A stretch of DNA of 42,691 nucleotides, from contig SYJV01000034.1 of NCBI GenBank assembly GCA_005798335.1, positions 1-42,691 of the forward strand, given 5' to 3'. The position numbers and the translations under genes are program-made. The stretch comes from Planctomycetaceae bacterium. GTDB lineage: Bacteria > Planctomycetota > Planctomycetia > Pirellulales > Pirellulaceae. Numbering within the stretch: position 1 is the first letter of the stretch; each line of letters begins with the position of its first letter. Below the pieces are notes generated by a model that saw nothing but the letters and a program-made list of their open reading frames with translations, did no database searches and was not told the origin of the DNA. Positions 17,352 to 26,737 of this stretch are shown one piece after another.

Positions 17352-18788
17352 TTACGCAAATAACTTCCTGCAGACCTTGCCTTCGTTTTGCGTGGCGCGC
17401 TCGGGCCGTCCTTGGTTGGAATAGACAAGTTGCCAATGGTCGAGGCCAAGCAAATACAAAATGCTGGCGTGCAGATCATGAACGTGCAATCGATCTTCGA
17501 CCGCGTGCAAGCCAAGCTCGTCCGTCGAACCAACGACCTGACCGCCCTTCACACCTCCGCCAGCCATGAACATAGTGAAACCATACGGATTGTGGTCGCG
17601 TCCGTCCCCTTTCTCGCTCATCGGAGTTCGTCCGAACTCGCCGCCCCAAATCACCAGCGTCGAATCGAGCAGTCCTCGCTGTTTCAGATCGCGAATCAGT
17701 CCGGCCACAGGTTGATCGCTCCCTTTGCACAATCCGGAGTGATTGGATTCGATCTTTGTATGAGCGTCCCAGCGGCTGCCGGCTCCGTGATAGAGTTGAA
17801 CGAATCGGACGCCACGCTCAACTAATCGTCTGGCTAGTAAACAATTGCGGCCAAATACTTCAGTTTCCTTTTTATCGATACCGTATAGGTCCAGAGTCTC
17901 CTGGGTCTCTTCGGCAAAATTGACGGCTTCGGGCGCCTCGGTTTGCATCTTGAAGGCGAGTTCATAAGAGCGTATTCGCGCTTCGAGTTCAGAATTCTCA
18001 GGACGCGCTTCTGCATAACGACGATTGATCTCATCCAGCAACTGAATCTTTGCGTGTTGCCGACTGGCACCGATCGAGTCGGGAGTCTTGAGATATCGAA
18101 TGGGTTCTGGCCCTGTTCCAATCGGAGTTCCTTGATAGGCCGCCGGCATGAACGCTGTGCTCCAATTCCTGGGCCCATTAATTACCTTACCCGCTTCGTC
18201 TTCGATTACCACAAAAGCAGGCAAGTTCGTATTCTCAGTGCCGAGCCCATAGGTCACCCATGCGCCCAACGACGGACGACCTGCCAAGATGGAACCAGTA
18301 TTCATCTGGCACACACCGTTGGAATGGTTCAGCCCGTTGCCCCAGCAGGATCTAATCACCGTGAGATCATCCGCGCACTGGGCGATGTGTGGAATCCAAT
18401 CTGAAAACCACAAACCGCTTTGGCCATGGCGGCTCCATTTGCGCTTGGATGCCATCAGCGGTGCATCGTATTCACCCATCGGTGTAATGATCGGGCCAAA
18501 GCTGGCTGGCAGCGGCTGGCCGGCAAGCTTGTTAAGCTGCGGCTTGGGATCGAACAAATCGATGTGACTGGGACCACCCTCAAGGAACACAAAGATGATG
18601 TTCTTTGCCAGTGGCGTCACATGCGGTGCGCCAGTGGGGTTAGCTGCCGATCGAGGACCATCAACCGATGATGCCGATGACGACTGAGATGACAAGCCAT
18701 GCAAAGCCAACGCGCCAAAACCGGCGCCCGCTCGTAGCAACATATCGCGACGAGATCGATAGCCGGTTCCACGCACTCTATTTGCCAT
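17352..18788 (-). CDS. DUF1501 protein, Tat-exported (sulfatase-like fold)
   Basis: A 478-residue member of DUF1501, a family very abundant in Planctomycetes and related to the alkaline phosphatase/sulfatase fold. The N-terminus contains a Tat motif, SRRDMLLRAGAGFGALAL. Landmarks: KNIIFVFLEGGPSHIDLFDPK, GGEFGRTPMSEKGDGRDHN and the C-terminal DLHASILYLLGLDH. It lies 11-12 nt downstream of the DUF1549/DUF1553 cytochrome gene, the usual planctomycete pair. Both products are exported and thought to work together on an unknown, possibly polysaccharide-related, extracytoplasmic substrate. Confidence 0.95.
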   Translation of the reverse strand: MANRVRGTGYRSRRDMLLRAGAGFGALALHGLSSQSSSASSVDGPRSAANPTGAPHVTPLAKNIIFVFLEGGPSHIDLFDPKPQLNKLAGQPLPASFGPIITPMGEYDAPLMASKRKWSRHGQSGLWFSDWIPHIAQCADDLTVIRSCWGNGLNHSNGVCQMNTGSILAGRPSLGAWVTYGLGTENTNLPAFVVIEDEAGKVINGPRNWSTAFMPAAYQGTPIGTGPEPIRYLKTPDSIGASRQHAKIQLLDEINRRYAEARPENSELEARIRSYELAFKMQTEAPEAVNFAEETQETLDLYGIDKKETEVFGRNCLLARRLVERGVRFVQLYHGAGSRWDAHTKIESNHSGLCKGSDQPVAGLIRDLKQRGLLDSTLVIWGGEFGRTPMSEKGDGRDHNPYGFTMFMAGGGVKGGQVVGSTDELGLHAVEDRLHVHDLHASILYLLGLDHWQLVYSNQGRPERATQNEGKVCRKLFA

Positions 18789-18799
18789 AGTTAATTTCT

Positions 18800-21322
18800 T
18801 CAGTCGATATATATAAATTCACTGGAATTCATTAGCACATGACAAAGGTCTGCCAATGGCACCGAACCTAAGGAGTATTTTTCATCCAAATTTTTCTCGG
18901 CTGGGCTGGGCTGGCTTTCGCTGGCAACCGCAGCAGCTTGTAACTGCAAGAAGTTCATTGCGCGGGCTAGCTCCTCGTCCGTAGGCGCGCGTTGAAAGCA
19001 CCGCCAATAGACAACTTCGATTTGCTGCTCTAACAAGCTGGCAGAGACTATTATGGACTCCGCCATTTTTACGGCCAACTCAATCGGCCATGGTGAATTG
19101 GCCAGCAGCAATGCTTGGACCGCCGTCGTAGTCGTACTGCGCTTGGCGACACTCGATGTACCATCAGGAGCATCCAGCGTCGATAACAGCGGATTGGGTG
19201 TGTTGCGCATGACCTTGGTGTAGATCGTCCTGCGGTAGCTTGTGTGAGCCTCCGCCGGTCCACCGACTTGCTCGTCCATTTGTCCGGCGGCCGCTAGCAT
19301 GGCATCGCGAATTTGCTCGGCGTCCAATCGCCGAGCCGGAAATCGCCAGAGCATTCGATTGTGTTCGTCGCTGCGAGCGTAAGTGGTTGCGGCAGGATGG
19401 TGCGAAGCTTGGCGGTAAACGGCGGAAGTTACCAGCAAACGACTGAGTTGCTTGACGCTGCGGCCATTTTCCAAAAACCACTGCGCAAGCCAGTCCAACA
19501 ATTCGGGATGGGTCGGCGGCTGTCCGAGTCGGCCAAAATCGCTGGAATTGGCAACCAATCCATTTCCAAAATGGTACTGCCATACTCGGTTGACGATTAC
19601 GCGGTGCGTTAGCGGATTATCGGGCGAGTTGATCCAATTGGCCAATGCGGTTCGCCTACCCGTCGATTTGCCATCGGACGAGGGAACCGCCATCAGTTCT
19701 GTGCCGCCAAGAATCTCCAGTGACTCCGGCTGGATCGCTTCGGATACTGACTTAGCTTGAGGAATGTGTACCGGCGGAGCGACGTTTCCAACATCGCCGG
19801 CAACCAACATGGTCGGCATGGCTGCTGGCTTCAAATGATCGAATTTTTTCAGCTCATCTCGCAACGTGGTCCAGCGCTGTTTGTCTTCGCCCTTGAGTGT
19901 CTTGGCGAAATCCAGCGTGTTCCATTCGTTGGTAACTTGCCGGAATGCCAAATCGGCGATCTGCTTTTCCAGCGGCAAACGCTCGTCGCTCATTCTGCGC
20001 AGCAGCGGCCGAATGTCGTGTGGAAATTTTTCAATGGCGGTGGTCGCAACTTTCTTGCGCGGAGGTTCCTCCAATTCGGCCAACTGATTGCGGATCTGCG
20101 ATGTTGCCGACTCCCAATGCGCCAATCGCTCGCGATATTCCGCCAATTGTTGCTCACTGCCGTACGGTACCGAATCGTTGGGCAGGAAGGGAGCAAAACA
20201 AGCTTGCAGCCGATAGTAGTCCTTTTGCAACAATGGATCGAACTTGTGATCGTGACAGCGAGCACAGCCGACACTCAAACCGAGAAATACGTCGCCGGTA
20301 ACGTCGGTCAAGTCGTTCAGTATGTTACTCCATTGAGTACGCACATCGCGTTGGTTGTACTCGTAAATCCAGTGTCTTAGAAAGCCGGTCGCGGCAAGCC
20401 TCGGGAGCGTCGCGCCAGGCATTTCGTCGCCAGCGAGTTGTTCGAGAACGAACATGTCGTAAGGTTTATCGTCATTGAACGCTTGGATGACATAATCCCG
20501 GTACAGATAAGCTGTGGGGCGATAGGCGTCTTGTTTGAATCCGTCCGATTCTGCATAACGAACTAGATCCAACCAGTGACGAGCCCACCGCTCGCCATAC
20601 CTGCGATCGTCCAGCAACCGATCCACCAACCGCTGGTAAGCGCCTTCATCGCGGTCGTCTAGAAACTGACGCATCTCTTGCGGAGTTGGCGGCAAACCAA
20701 GCAAATCAAAGTACAATCTTCGCGCGAGTGCCTGTCGACCGGCTTCGGGAGCCAACGACAATCGCCGGTCGGCGAGCTTGCTCAGAATGAATCGATCGAC
20801 GTCGGTGCGGATTCGATCGGCTTGGGGATTCGCTGTAACCTCTGGGACTTGAATCTTGGCCAACGGTTGAAAAGCCCAGTAGCTGCGATCCGCGTCGGAA
20901 AATCCGCGCGACTGATTCTTGATCGCTCCTTCGACTTTGGGCCAGTGAGCACCTTGCGAAATCCACTCTGCCAGTGCGCTGATCTTATCTTCAGACAACT
21001 TGCCGCTGGGCGGCATCTCCAAACCATCGTGGTGTATAGCAGCGATCAGCAAACTGTTCTCGATGTCGCCGACGACGATCGCCGGCCCGCTGTCGCCACC
21101 ACGCAGCATCGCGTTCAGCGAGTCCAAGCGTAAACCGCCCTCTTGCTTTTCTTGTCCGTGACATTTCAGGCAGTGCTCGACCAGCAGCGGGCGTACAGTT
21201 TTTTCAAAGATCACCGCTTGCTGGGCACTTTCCTTGGACACTGGCTCGGTGGCTGGTACAAATGAGCTAATAAAGAGGAACGCAACCAACGATGTTCTCG
21301 AAGCACAAGAACTGCCACTCAT
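18800..21322 (-). CDS. PSCyt1/DUF1549/DUF1553 cytochrome protein
   Basis: A protein of about 840 residues with a signal peptide (TSLVAFLFISSFVPATEP). First comes a planctomycete cytochrome c domain: VRPLLVEHCLKCHGQEKQ with haem motif CLKCH, then LEMPPSGKLS with a likely Met ligand. Next is DUF1549 (VDRFILSKLADRRL, RRLYFDLLGLPPTPQEM), a second CARCH motif (VGCARCHDHKFDP), and DUF1553 near the C-terminus (RTALANWINSPDNPLTHRVIVN cut short here, FGRLGQPPTHPELLDWLA). Expected in the periplasm as a multidomain redox or binding protein paired with the downstream DUF1501 protein. GTG (21325) and ATG (21322) starts are adjacent; gagga with 8-nt spacing favours the ATG. Confidence 0.94.
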   Translation of the reverse strand: MSGSSCASRTSLVAFLFISSFVPATEPVSKESAQQAVIFEKTVRPLLVEHCLKCHGQEKQEGGLRLDSLNAMLRGGDSGPAIVVGDIENSLLIAAIHHDGLEMPPSGKLSEDKISALAEWISQGAHWPKVEGAIKNQSRGFSDADRSYWAFQPLAKIQVPEVTANPQADRIRTDVDRFILSKLADRRLSLAPEAGRQALARRLYFDLLGLPPTPQEMRQFLDDRDEGAYQRLVDRLLDDRRYGERWARHWLDLVRYAESDGFKQDAYRPTAYLYRDYVIQAFNDDKPYDMFVLEQLAGDEMPGATLPRLAATGFLRHWIYEYNQRDVRTQWSNILNDLTDVTGDVFLGLSVGCARCHDHKFDPLLQKDYYRLQACFAPFLPNDSVPYGSEQQLAEYRERLAHWESATSQIRNQLAELEEPPRKKVATTAIEKFPHDIRPLLRRMSDERLPLEKQIADLAFRQVTNEWNTLDFAKTLKGEDKQRWTTLRDELKKFDHLKPAAMPTMLVAGDVGNVAPPVHIPQAKSVSEAIQPESLEILGGTELMAVPSSDGKSTGRRTALANWINSPDNPLTHRVIVNRVWQYHFGNGLVANSSDFGRLGQPPTHPELLDWLAQWFLENGRSVKQLSRLLVTSAVYRQASHHPAATTYARSDEHNRMLWRFPARRLDAEQIRDAMLAAAGQMDEQVGGPAEAHTSYRRTIYTKVMRNTPNPLLSTLDAPDGTSSVAKRSTTTTAVQALLLANSPWPIELAVKMAESIIVSASLLEQQIEVVYWRCFQRAPTDEELARAMNFLQLQAAAVASESQPSPAEKNLDEKYSLGSVPLADLCHVLMNSSEFIYID

Positions 21323-21473
21323 CACGGATATCCTCTGAAAAATTCATCGCGATAACGCTTGTCAGCCCACTGTCATCCTGCATTAGATGCTACCGAACTA
21401 GCAGGGAGAGGTCAATTGAACTGCCCCTCTCGTTTGGGTGTGGTAGAGAGTTTGGAGGGGTCCGATGACAATT

Positions 21474-22235
21474 TCAAATACTTGTAGACAGTTTTTGACC
21501 GACGATTCGCAAGCGTCGATAGTCGGCATACCAAGCGTGGTCTCGATACTGAGATGGACGTAGCCGGTCTTCGACTGCGTCGATAAGCTGGCGTTGCTGA
21601 TCGGCAGTTAATTCGTCGAGCACACCACGACGAAACATGCGAATCCAATTGGCAAGTCCATCTGCTCCGTCGTCCAACCGAGTTGGACGATCGAACAGAG
21701 TGGCGAAGGAAACTTCGATGCCGTATTTCTCTAGTAGCGAAGAGTATTGTGCGATGCTGGGAAAGTAATTCTCGACGGTGATTGACTTGCCCAATAACTC
21801 GACAAGCGCATGCTCCAATGCAGAACAGATTTGGCGCACGTTTCCGTGTCCCCCAAACTCGACAACAAATCGTCCATCGGTGCGCAGCGCACGCGACATG
21901 CAGCGAACCGCATCCTCTGCGCGATGCACCCAGTGCAAAGCGGCGTTGGAGAACACTGCATCGAACGACTGTTCCAAAGTAAACTGCGCCGCGTCCGCTT
22001 GCACGAATCGGAGCTCTGGATAATTTCGTCTCGCGACCTCGAGCATTTCCTCGGAATGATCCAAGCCTGTTACGATTGCTCCGGCAGCGGCGATTTGAGC
22101 AGTCAAATGTCCTGTTCCACAACCGATATCGAGGATGCGTTCACCTCGCTCAGGCTTGAGCAACGTCAGCAATTCCTCGCCGTATTGTGTGACGAACGAA
22201 TGCCTGCCGTCGTACAGCGAAGTATCCCATCTCAT
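21474..22235 (-). CDS. Class I SAM-dependent methyltransferase
   Basis: A 253-residue Rossmann-fold methyltransferase. Motif I is ILDIGCGTGHLTAQIA, followed by the acidic motif II GLDHSEEMLEVAR and motif III FVQADAAQF. It resembles small-molecule methyltransferases of the trans-aconitate methyltransferase/UbiE-like type. The ATG at 22235 overlaps the stop of the upstream LRAT-type gene as ATGA, implying translational coupling; a GTG at 22259 would add eight residues. The substrate is unknown. A longer frame at 21412-22122 is a shadow of this gene. Confidence 0.9.
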   Translation of the reverse strand: MRWDTSLYDGRHSFVTQYGEELLTLLKPERGERILDIGCGTGHLTAQIAAAGAIVTGLDHSEEMLEVARRNYPELRFVQADAAQFTLEQSFDAVFSNAALHWVHRAEDAVRCMSRALRTDGRFVVEFGGHGNVRQICSALEHALVELLGKSITVENYFPSIAQYSSLLEKYGIEVSFATLFDRPTRLDDGADGLANWIRMFRRGVLDELTADQQRQLIDAVEDRLRPSQYRDHAWYADYRRLRIVGQKLSTSI

Positions 22236-22945
22236 AACGACATCCGAACTTTTTGACACATTCGGTCGGCAATGGCAGTGCTACTGCGATGAATTGCCAA
22301 CCATGTTAGACCACCGACGGGCCCCGCTACGACACAGCCAATTCCCAGTGCCGTCAGGTCGCCGCTGGCTCGCGCCAATCGCTTTCCAGTCGCGTCTGGC
22401 AATCCAACGGCGCAGGAGGATGCGATCATCAGTAACTCGACACCATCGGCCGCTAGGGAAAGCGGATGCAGTTTCATTGCCAAGCGACTTGTTACGCGTG
22501 CTCCCAACGTTCGAACACCAATCATCGTCGATGCGGCCCAAGCGGTCTTCACGGCCACCGATGCCAAAGTGGCAAGTGCACTTTGCCCGAATTCAACTTG
22601 GCGACTTTTTGCCTTGCCTGTCGCGCACAGGGTAGCGAAATGCTCACAATTGCCGTCGAGCAAATGATATCCTTGGCGTCCTACTAGAGACTGAGCAATG
22701 GCCACGGTAGTCTCTGGCGACAAGCGATCTTGGTGGTGCACGACGTTGATCGTTTTACCTTGAGCAAACTCTTCCATCGATTCGCGCCGGACAGCGAATT
22801 TGGCAGATTTGTCGACAATCGAAATACGCTCTCCTGCCGACGCGGCCAAGTGGATTACCGTTCCATCGCCGATGTCGATTCCATGATGTTGGTAGACAAC
22901 CGGCCCCGCTGTAGATCGAACATAAATGTGGTCGCCTTTTGCCAT
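22232..22945 (-). CDS. LRAT/NlpC-P60-superfamily protein with C-terminal hydrophobic region
   Basis: A 237-residue protein with an LRAT-type (lecithin:retinol acyltransferase-like) permuted papain-fold domain. It shows the two His positions (VYQHHGIDIGDG, then TVIHL) and the catalytic Cys in DGNCEHFATLC (C100). The C-terminal part (about 115-230) contains small-residue-rich hydrophobic stretches that may insert in the membrane. Bacterial LRAT-like proteins are poorly known and may act as thiol acyltransferases, lipases or amidases. It is cotranscribed and overlaps by four bases with the downstream methyltransferase, suggesting successive steps on one substrate. Confidence 0.83.
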   Translation of the reverse strand: MAKGDHIYVRSTAGPVVYQHHGIDIGDGTVIHLAASAGERISIVDKSAKFAVRRESMEEFAQGKTINVVHHQDRLSPETTVAIAQSLVGRQGYHLLDGNCEHFATLCATGKAKSRQVEFGQSALATLASVAVKTAWAASTMIGVRTLGARVTSRLAMKLHPLSLAADGVELLMIASSCAVGLPDATGKRLARASGDLTALGIGCVVAGPVGGLTWLAIHRSSTAIADRMCQKVRMSL

Positions 22946-23213
22946 TTGTTATTATCCATTTGCTATTCGCTATCTGTCATTCCACAGAATGATATGGCGT
23001 ACTGCCGTTGTGGAATAGGCGCGAGAAATATCAGAATCTATCGGTGAGTTGTGGTCACAATGCGAAATTTAGAACGCCGTTTCTTTGGCGGCGGTTTGGT
23101 CGTCGACTATACGCTCGCCGGCAAGTGGAACCGGTTGTCCCTTCCACGAACATGGGGTTTTCGTTTAGGATATGCTCAGTTTCAGCTTGCTAGCGTTCGC
23201 TTAGACCAGAGAG
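22946..23213. other. Divergent promoter region with low-complexity repeat
   Basis: The 268 nt between the divergent LRAT-type and homoserine dehydrogenase genes begin with a short tract (22946-22982) of the ccatttgctattcgc kind also seen at 4835-5020. Promoters of both genes should lie here. No gene was recognised. Confidence 0.45.
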
Positions 23214-24530
23214 ATGATGGAAAAGACGAAGGTCGGAATTGTCGGAGTCGGCACAGTTGGTTGCGGGGTCGCTCGACTTTTGGTCGAGCACGGGGATCGT
23301 ACAGCTCGCCATGCTGGTCGCACGCTGTGGCTGGAAAAAGGAGTGGTGCGCGACATGAACAAGCTGCGGGATTACGAAATGCCCGCAGGTGTGATTACGC
23401 AGCGGCTGGACGATATTCTCGAAAATAAAGAGATTTCAGTGGTCGCGATGTTGGTCGGTGGGCTGGAGCCGGCGCGGACTTATACGCTGAAGCTGCTCGA
23501 TGCCGGGAAAGACGTGGTGACTGCCAATAAAGCCTTGTTGGCCGAACATGGAGGCGAATTGTTCGATCGAGCGCGCCAATTGGGGCGATGCATTGCCTTC
23601 GAAGCAGCCGTCGCGGGCGGCATTCCCATTATCGCGAACATCAGCCAATGCTTGTCCGCAAATCAAATCCTATCACTCCAGGGAATATTGAACGGTACCA
23701 GCAACTTTATCGTGACTCAGATGGACGAAAAGGGTTGGGAATACGATCGCGCTCTCAAGGAGGCTCAGCGACTAGGTTACGCGGAATCTGATCCCACCAT
23801 GGATGTCGATGGCAGCGATGCTGCGCAGAAGCTGGCCATCTTGGCGCATTTGGCATTTGGCGCGCGCATTCATTGGAAAGAGATTCCACGAGTTGGCATC
23901 GACACTTTGGATATTCAGGATATTCGGTTCGCCGGAGAGCTGGGATATCGCATCAAACTGCTGGCGTGCGCCAGGTTGACCGACGGCGGACTGGAACTGA
24001 GCGTCGCACCCACGCTAATCCGTTCGGGTAGGCCGCTGGCAGAAGTGCGCAGAAATTACAACGCAATCAATGTCGTCGGTGATGCGGTGGGCGATTTGTT
24101 TTTTCATGGACAGGGTGCAGGGCAAATGCCTACTGCCTCTGCAGTCGTCGCCGACATGATTGACGTTGCCGTTGGCCGAGCGAAAATCACCTTTCAAACG
24201 CTCGAACTGTGGAGTGCCAAAGAAGCTACGGTCGCGCTGCGTCCATTCGATGACTTGCCAGGCCGATACTATTTGCGATTTCTGGTTGTGGACGAACCAG
24301 GAGTACTGGCTCAAATTACTTCGATTCTTGGCCAGCACCAAATTTCGATAGCATCTGTGATCCAGCACGAACCCGAGCCGAACTCCGCTTCGCCGTGGTT
24401 GCCGCTGGTCATCATGACTCACGAAGCTCCCGAAGGAGCGGCCCGAGGCGCGGTGGAGCGAATTCGCGATTTGCCCGTAGTTCGTGGCTCGAGTGTTCGC
24501 ATGCGCGTGATGGAAGAGCCCAAACTGTAG
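23214..24530 (+). CDS. hom: Homoserine dehydrogenase with C-terminal ACT domain
   Basis: A 438-residue enzyme that reduces aspartate semialdehyde to homoserine in the threonine/methionine branch. The NAD(P)-binding fold is VGIVGVGTVGCGVARLL. The catalytic and substrate segments are DVVTANKALLAEHG, AAVAGGIPIIANI, LNGTSNFIVTQM and GYAESDPTMDVDGSDAAQKL. An ACT domain (about 345-435, YYLRFLVVDEPGVLAQITSI) suggests feedback control by threonine. It is a monofunctional form of normal length, with two adjacent ATG codons at the start. The next gene, 13 nt downstream, is a candidate homoserine kinase, so the pair would make O-phosphohomoserine. Confidence 0.97.
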   Translation: MMEKTKVGIVGVGTVGCGVARLLVEHGDRTARHAGRTLWLEKGVVRDMNKLRDYEMPAGVITQRLDDILENKEISVVAMLVGGLEPARTYTLKLLDAGKDVVTANKALLAEHGGELFDRARQLGRCIAFEAAVAGGIPIIANISQCLSANQILSLQGILNGTSNFIVTQMDEKGWEYDRALKEAQRLGYAESDPTMDVDGSDAAQKLAILAHLAFGARIHWKEIPRVGIDTLDIQDIRFAGELGYRIKLLACARLTDGGLELSVAPTLIRSGRPLAEVRRNYNAINVVGDAVGDLFFHGQGAGQMPTASAVVADMIDVAVGRAKITFQTLELWSAKEATVALRPFDDLPGRYYLRFLVVDEPGVLAQITSILGQHQISIASVIQHEPEPNSASPWLPLVIMTHEAPEGAARGAVERIRDLPVVRGSSVRMRVMEEPKL

Positions 24531-24543
24531 TGCTAGGAATGCA

Positions 24544-25761
24544 ATGAAGTACGCTATCGTAATCCCCGACGGATGTTCCGATTTGCCGCTCGACGCCTTG
24601 CAAGGTCGAACTCCGCTGGAAGTTGCCGACATTCCAAATATGGATCGAGTGGTCCAAACGGGTTTGATTGGCCAAACCGATAACGTTCCCGGACACCTGC
24701 CTGCTGGCAGCGAAGTCGCTAATATGACTTTGTTCGGCTATGATCCAAATCATTTCTTCACTGGCCGAGCTCCCATCGAAGCCGCAGCGCAAGGAATTCA
24801 ACTGGCCGATGGAGACTGGGCCGTGCGCTGCAATTTGGTCACGGTGGTCGATGGTGTCATGGTCGACTTCACTGCTGATCACATCTCGACATCCGAAGCC
24901 ACTGAATTGCTCCGCGCTATGCAACAGTCCGTCGGCAGCGACCAACTGCAATTCACACCTGGAGTCAGCTATCGCAACTTGCTGATCTATCGAGGCCAAC
25001 CCGGACAAACAACTCCCTTTAACTCGGAGACTCGCACACGGGCGCCCCATGACATTACCGACCAGAAGATCGACGACGAGTATCCGCGTGGTTTGGGAAG
25101 CGATTTATTGGTCGACTTGATGAACCGCAGCGTAGAACTATTTGCCGACCACCCTGTGAATATCGAGCGACGAATGCAGGGCAAGCGACCGGCTACCAAC
25201 GTGTGGCTGTGGGGCCTGGGACGCAGTCCAACGCTGCCGCAGTTCAAAGAAAAGTATGGCTTGCGCGGCGCGATGATTACCGCTGTCGATTTGCTCAGAG
25301 GTCTGGCTGCACTAGCGGGTTGGGATCGCATCGAAGTCGAAGGTGCGACGGGTTACCTCGATACTAATTACGCCGGTAAAGGGCAGGCAGCCGTTGAGGC
25401 TCTGGATCGATACGATATCGTGTGCGTACATGTCGAAGCTACCGATGAAGCATCCCACGAAGGTCGCCACGAAGAAAAGATCAAAGCTCTCGAGGCGATC
25501 GATCGACATGTTGTCGGTCCAGTCTTGAGCAAGCTGCAAACGTTTTCGGAATATCGCCTGCTCGTTTTGCCCGACCATCCGACACCTTGTTCGACCAAGA
25601 AACACAGTCATGGCATGGTACCCATAGCCGTGTGCGGAACCGGCATCACGAAACATGCTGCCTCGGGTTACTCAGAATCGCACGCTCGCCAATCTCCTGT
25701 AGCGTTTCCCGAAGGCTGGAAAATGATGGACGAATTCATTCGCGGCAAATTCGAATCATAG
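24544..25761 (+). CDS. Archaeal-type phosphoglycerate mutase paralogue, proposed homoserine kinase
   Basis: A 405-residue protein of the alkaline-phosphatase superfamily, in the cofactor-independent phosphoglycerate mutase (ApgM-like) family. Motifs: IVIPDGCSDLPL at the start, MTLFGYDPNHFFTGRAPIEA, VHVEATDEASHEGRHEEK and VLPDHPTPCSTKKHSHG, the last two carrying metal-binding Asp/His residues. A subgroup of this family was proposed to be homoserine kinase because it lies beside threonine genes in organisms without ThrB. Its position 13 nt after homoserine dehydrogenase fits that subgroup. Glycolytic mutase activity remains the alternative. Confidence 0.88.
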   Translation: MKYAIVIPDGCSDLPLDALQGRTPLEVADIPNMDRVVQTGLIGQTDNVPGHLPAGSEVANMTLFGYDPNHFFTGRAPIEAAAQGIQLADGDWAVRCNLVTVVDGVMVDFTADHISTSEATELLRAMQQSVGSDQLQFTPGVSYRNLLIYRGQPGQTTPFNSETRTRAPHDITDQKIDDEYPRGLGSDLLVDLMNRSVELFADHPVNIERRMQGKRPATNVWLWGLGRSPTLPQFKEKYGLRGAMITAVDLLRGLAALAGWDRIEVEGATGYLDTNYAGKGQAAVEALDRYDIVCVHVEATDEASHEGRHEEKIKALEAIDRHVVGPVLSKLQTFSEYRLLVLPDHPTPCSTKKHSHGMVPIAVCGTGITKHAASGYSESHARQSPVAFPEGWKMMDEFIRGKFES

Positions 25762-26077
25762 TCGTGGTTCGCTCTGCAATCCATGGCGATGCACAAGAGT
25801 GCCCCACTGCGGCTCGTCCCAGCGGAGTGTGAGTTTCAGCACTACAAAAGAACGTCAAGCAGACGCGCAACTGTAAACGCTCGGCGCTGTGGCGTGTTCC
25901 AGAGGACATAGAGTTTCTGCTCTATTTCGGTCCGGCCGGTATCGTCACCAGATTGAACCTCTCACATTTGTACTCGATAGTGCAGAGACCCAAATTCCGC
26001 TGGGACGAGCCACAGCGGGGTCATGCATTGATCGTCAACCGACTACAATGAACACCAAAGTTGAGAGGGAATTGAGC
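25762..26077. other. Gene-free leader of the sigma factor/kinase unit
   Basis: About 316 nt between the kinase-like gene stop and the chosen start of the sigma factor gene. Its first 26 nt resemble 10000-10027. Promoter and leader of the sigma/kinase/NfeD run should lie here. The open frame that continues upstream of 26078 to 25889 lacks a ribosome-binding site and is taken as non-coding. Confidence 0.45.
26063..26070 (+). promoter_or_regulatory. Ribosome-binding site of the sigma factor gene
   Basis: The sequence gagaggga ends 7 nt before the ATG at 26078. It supports this start over ATG codons at 26048 and 25889, which have none. Confidence 0.75.
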
Positions 26078-26737
26078 ATGACCGATCCCGTCTGGCCAAC
26101 CGCTGATCGAACCGACAAATTATTGCAAGCAGCCCGTGACGGTAACGCGTCGGCAGTGGAGAGCCTGCTAGGTCAGCATCGAGAATTATTACATCGCATC
26201 GTTGATGTTCGGCTGGACCAACGGATCAAGCGCCGCGTCGATGTCAGCGATATCGTGCAAGATGTACTGATCGAAGCCAACCGGCGATTGCGCGACTATC
26301 TGAATCATCCGTCGTTACCGTTCAGTCTCTGGATTCGCCAGATCGCCTTGGACCGCATCATCGATGCCCATCGCCGCCATCGAGTTTCTGCGAAACGGAG
26401 CATCGATCGCGAACATACTTTTTCCGTTGGCGGCATGGATGAATCTTCCTTGGAGTTGATTGGCCAGCTTCGCGATCACCAGTTGACTCCGGCCGCCGCC
26501 GCGGCTCAACGGGAGGTCGTCGCAGGTGTCGAGGCGGCGATCGAACAGTTGGGCGACGATGATCGCGAAGTCATTCTCATGAGGCATTACGAGCAACTTG
26601 GAAATCAAGAGATTGCGACGTGCTTGGGGTTGAGCGAACCGGCCGCCAGCATGCGGTACTTGCGCGCTTTGAAACGGTTGCGCAGGTTGCTAGTCGACGA
26701 AGACGATTCCATCGGTCCCCAGGAATCCCAGCGATGA
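26078..26737 (+). CDS. ECF-type RNA polymerase sigma factor
   Basis: A 219-residue sigma-70 family factor with only regions 2 and 4. Region 2 includes VDVSDIVQDVLIEANRRL and the -10-binding segment SLPFSLWIRQIALDRIIDAHR. Region 4 is a helix-turn-helix: HYEQLGNQEIATCLGLSEPAASMRYLRAL would be its span, with EIATCLGLSEPA as the core. The length and long linker resemble planctomycete ECF groups. Its stop overlaps the start of a Ser/Thr kinase gene as ATGA. No anti-sigma gene is present, so control by phosphorylation from the coupled kinase is the likely mode. Confidence 0.92.
   Translation: MTDPVWPTADRTDKLLQAARDGNASAVESLLGQHRELLHRIVDVRLDQRIKRRVDVSDIVQDVLIEANRRLRDYLNHPSLPFSLWIRQIALDRIIDAHRRHRVSAKRSIDREHTFSVGGMDESSLELIGQLRDHQLTPAAAAAQREVVAGVEAAIEQLGDDDREVILMRHYEQLGNQEIATCLGLSEPAASMRYLRALKRLRRLLVDEDDSIGPQESQR

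Noticed and set aside
21412-22122. 236-residue minus-strand frame
   Set aside because: It is an Arg/Ser/Cys-rich out-of-frame shadow of the SAM methyltransferase, which has clear motifs.
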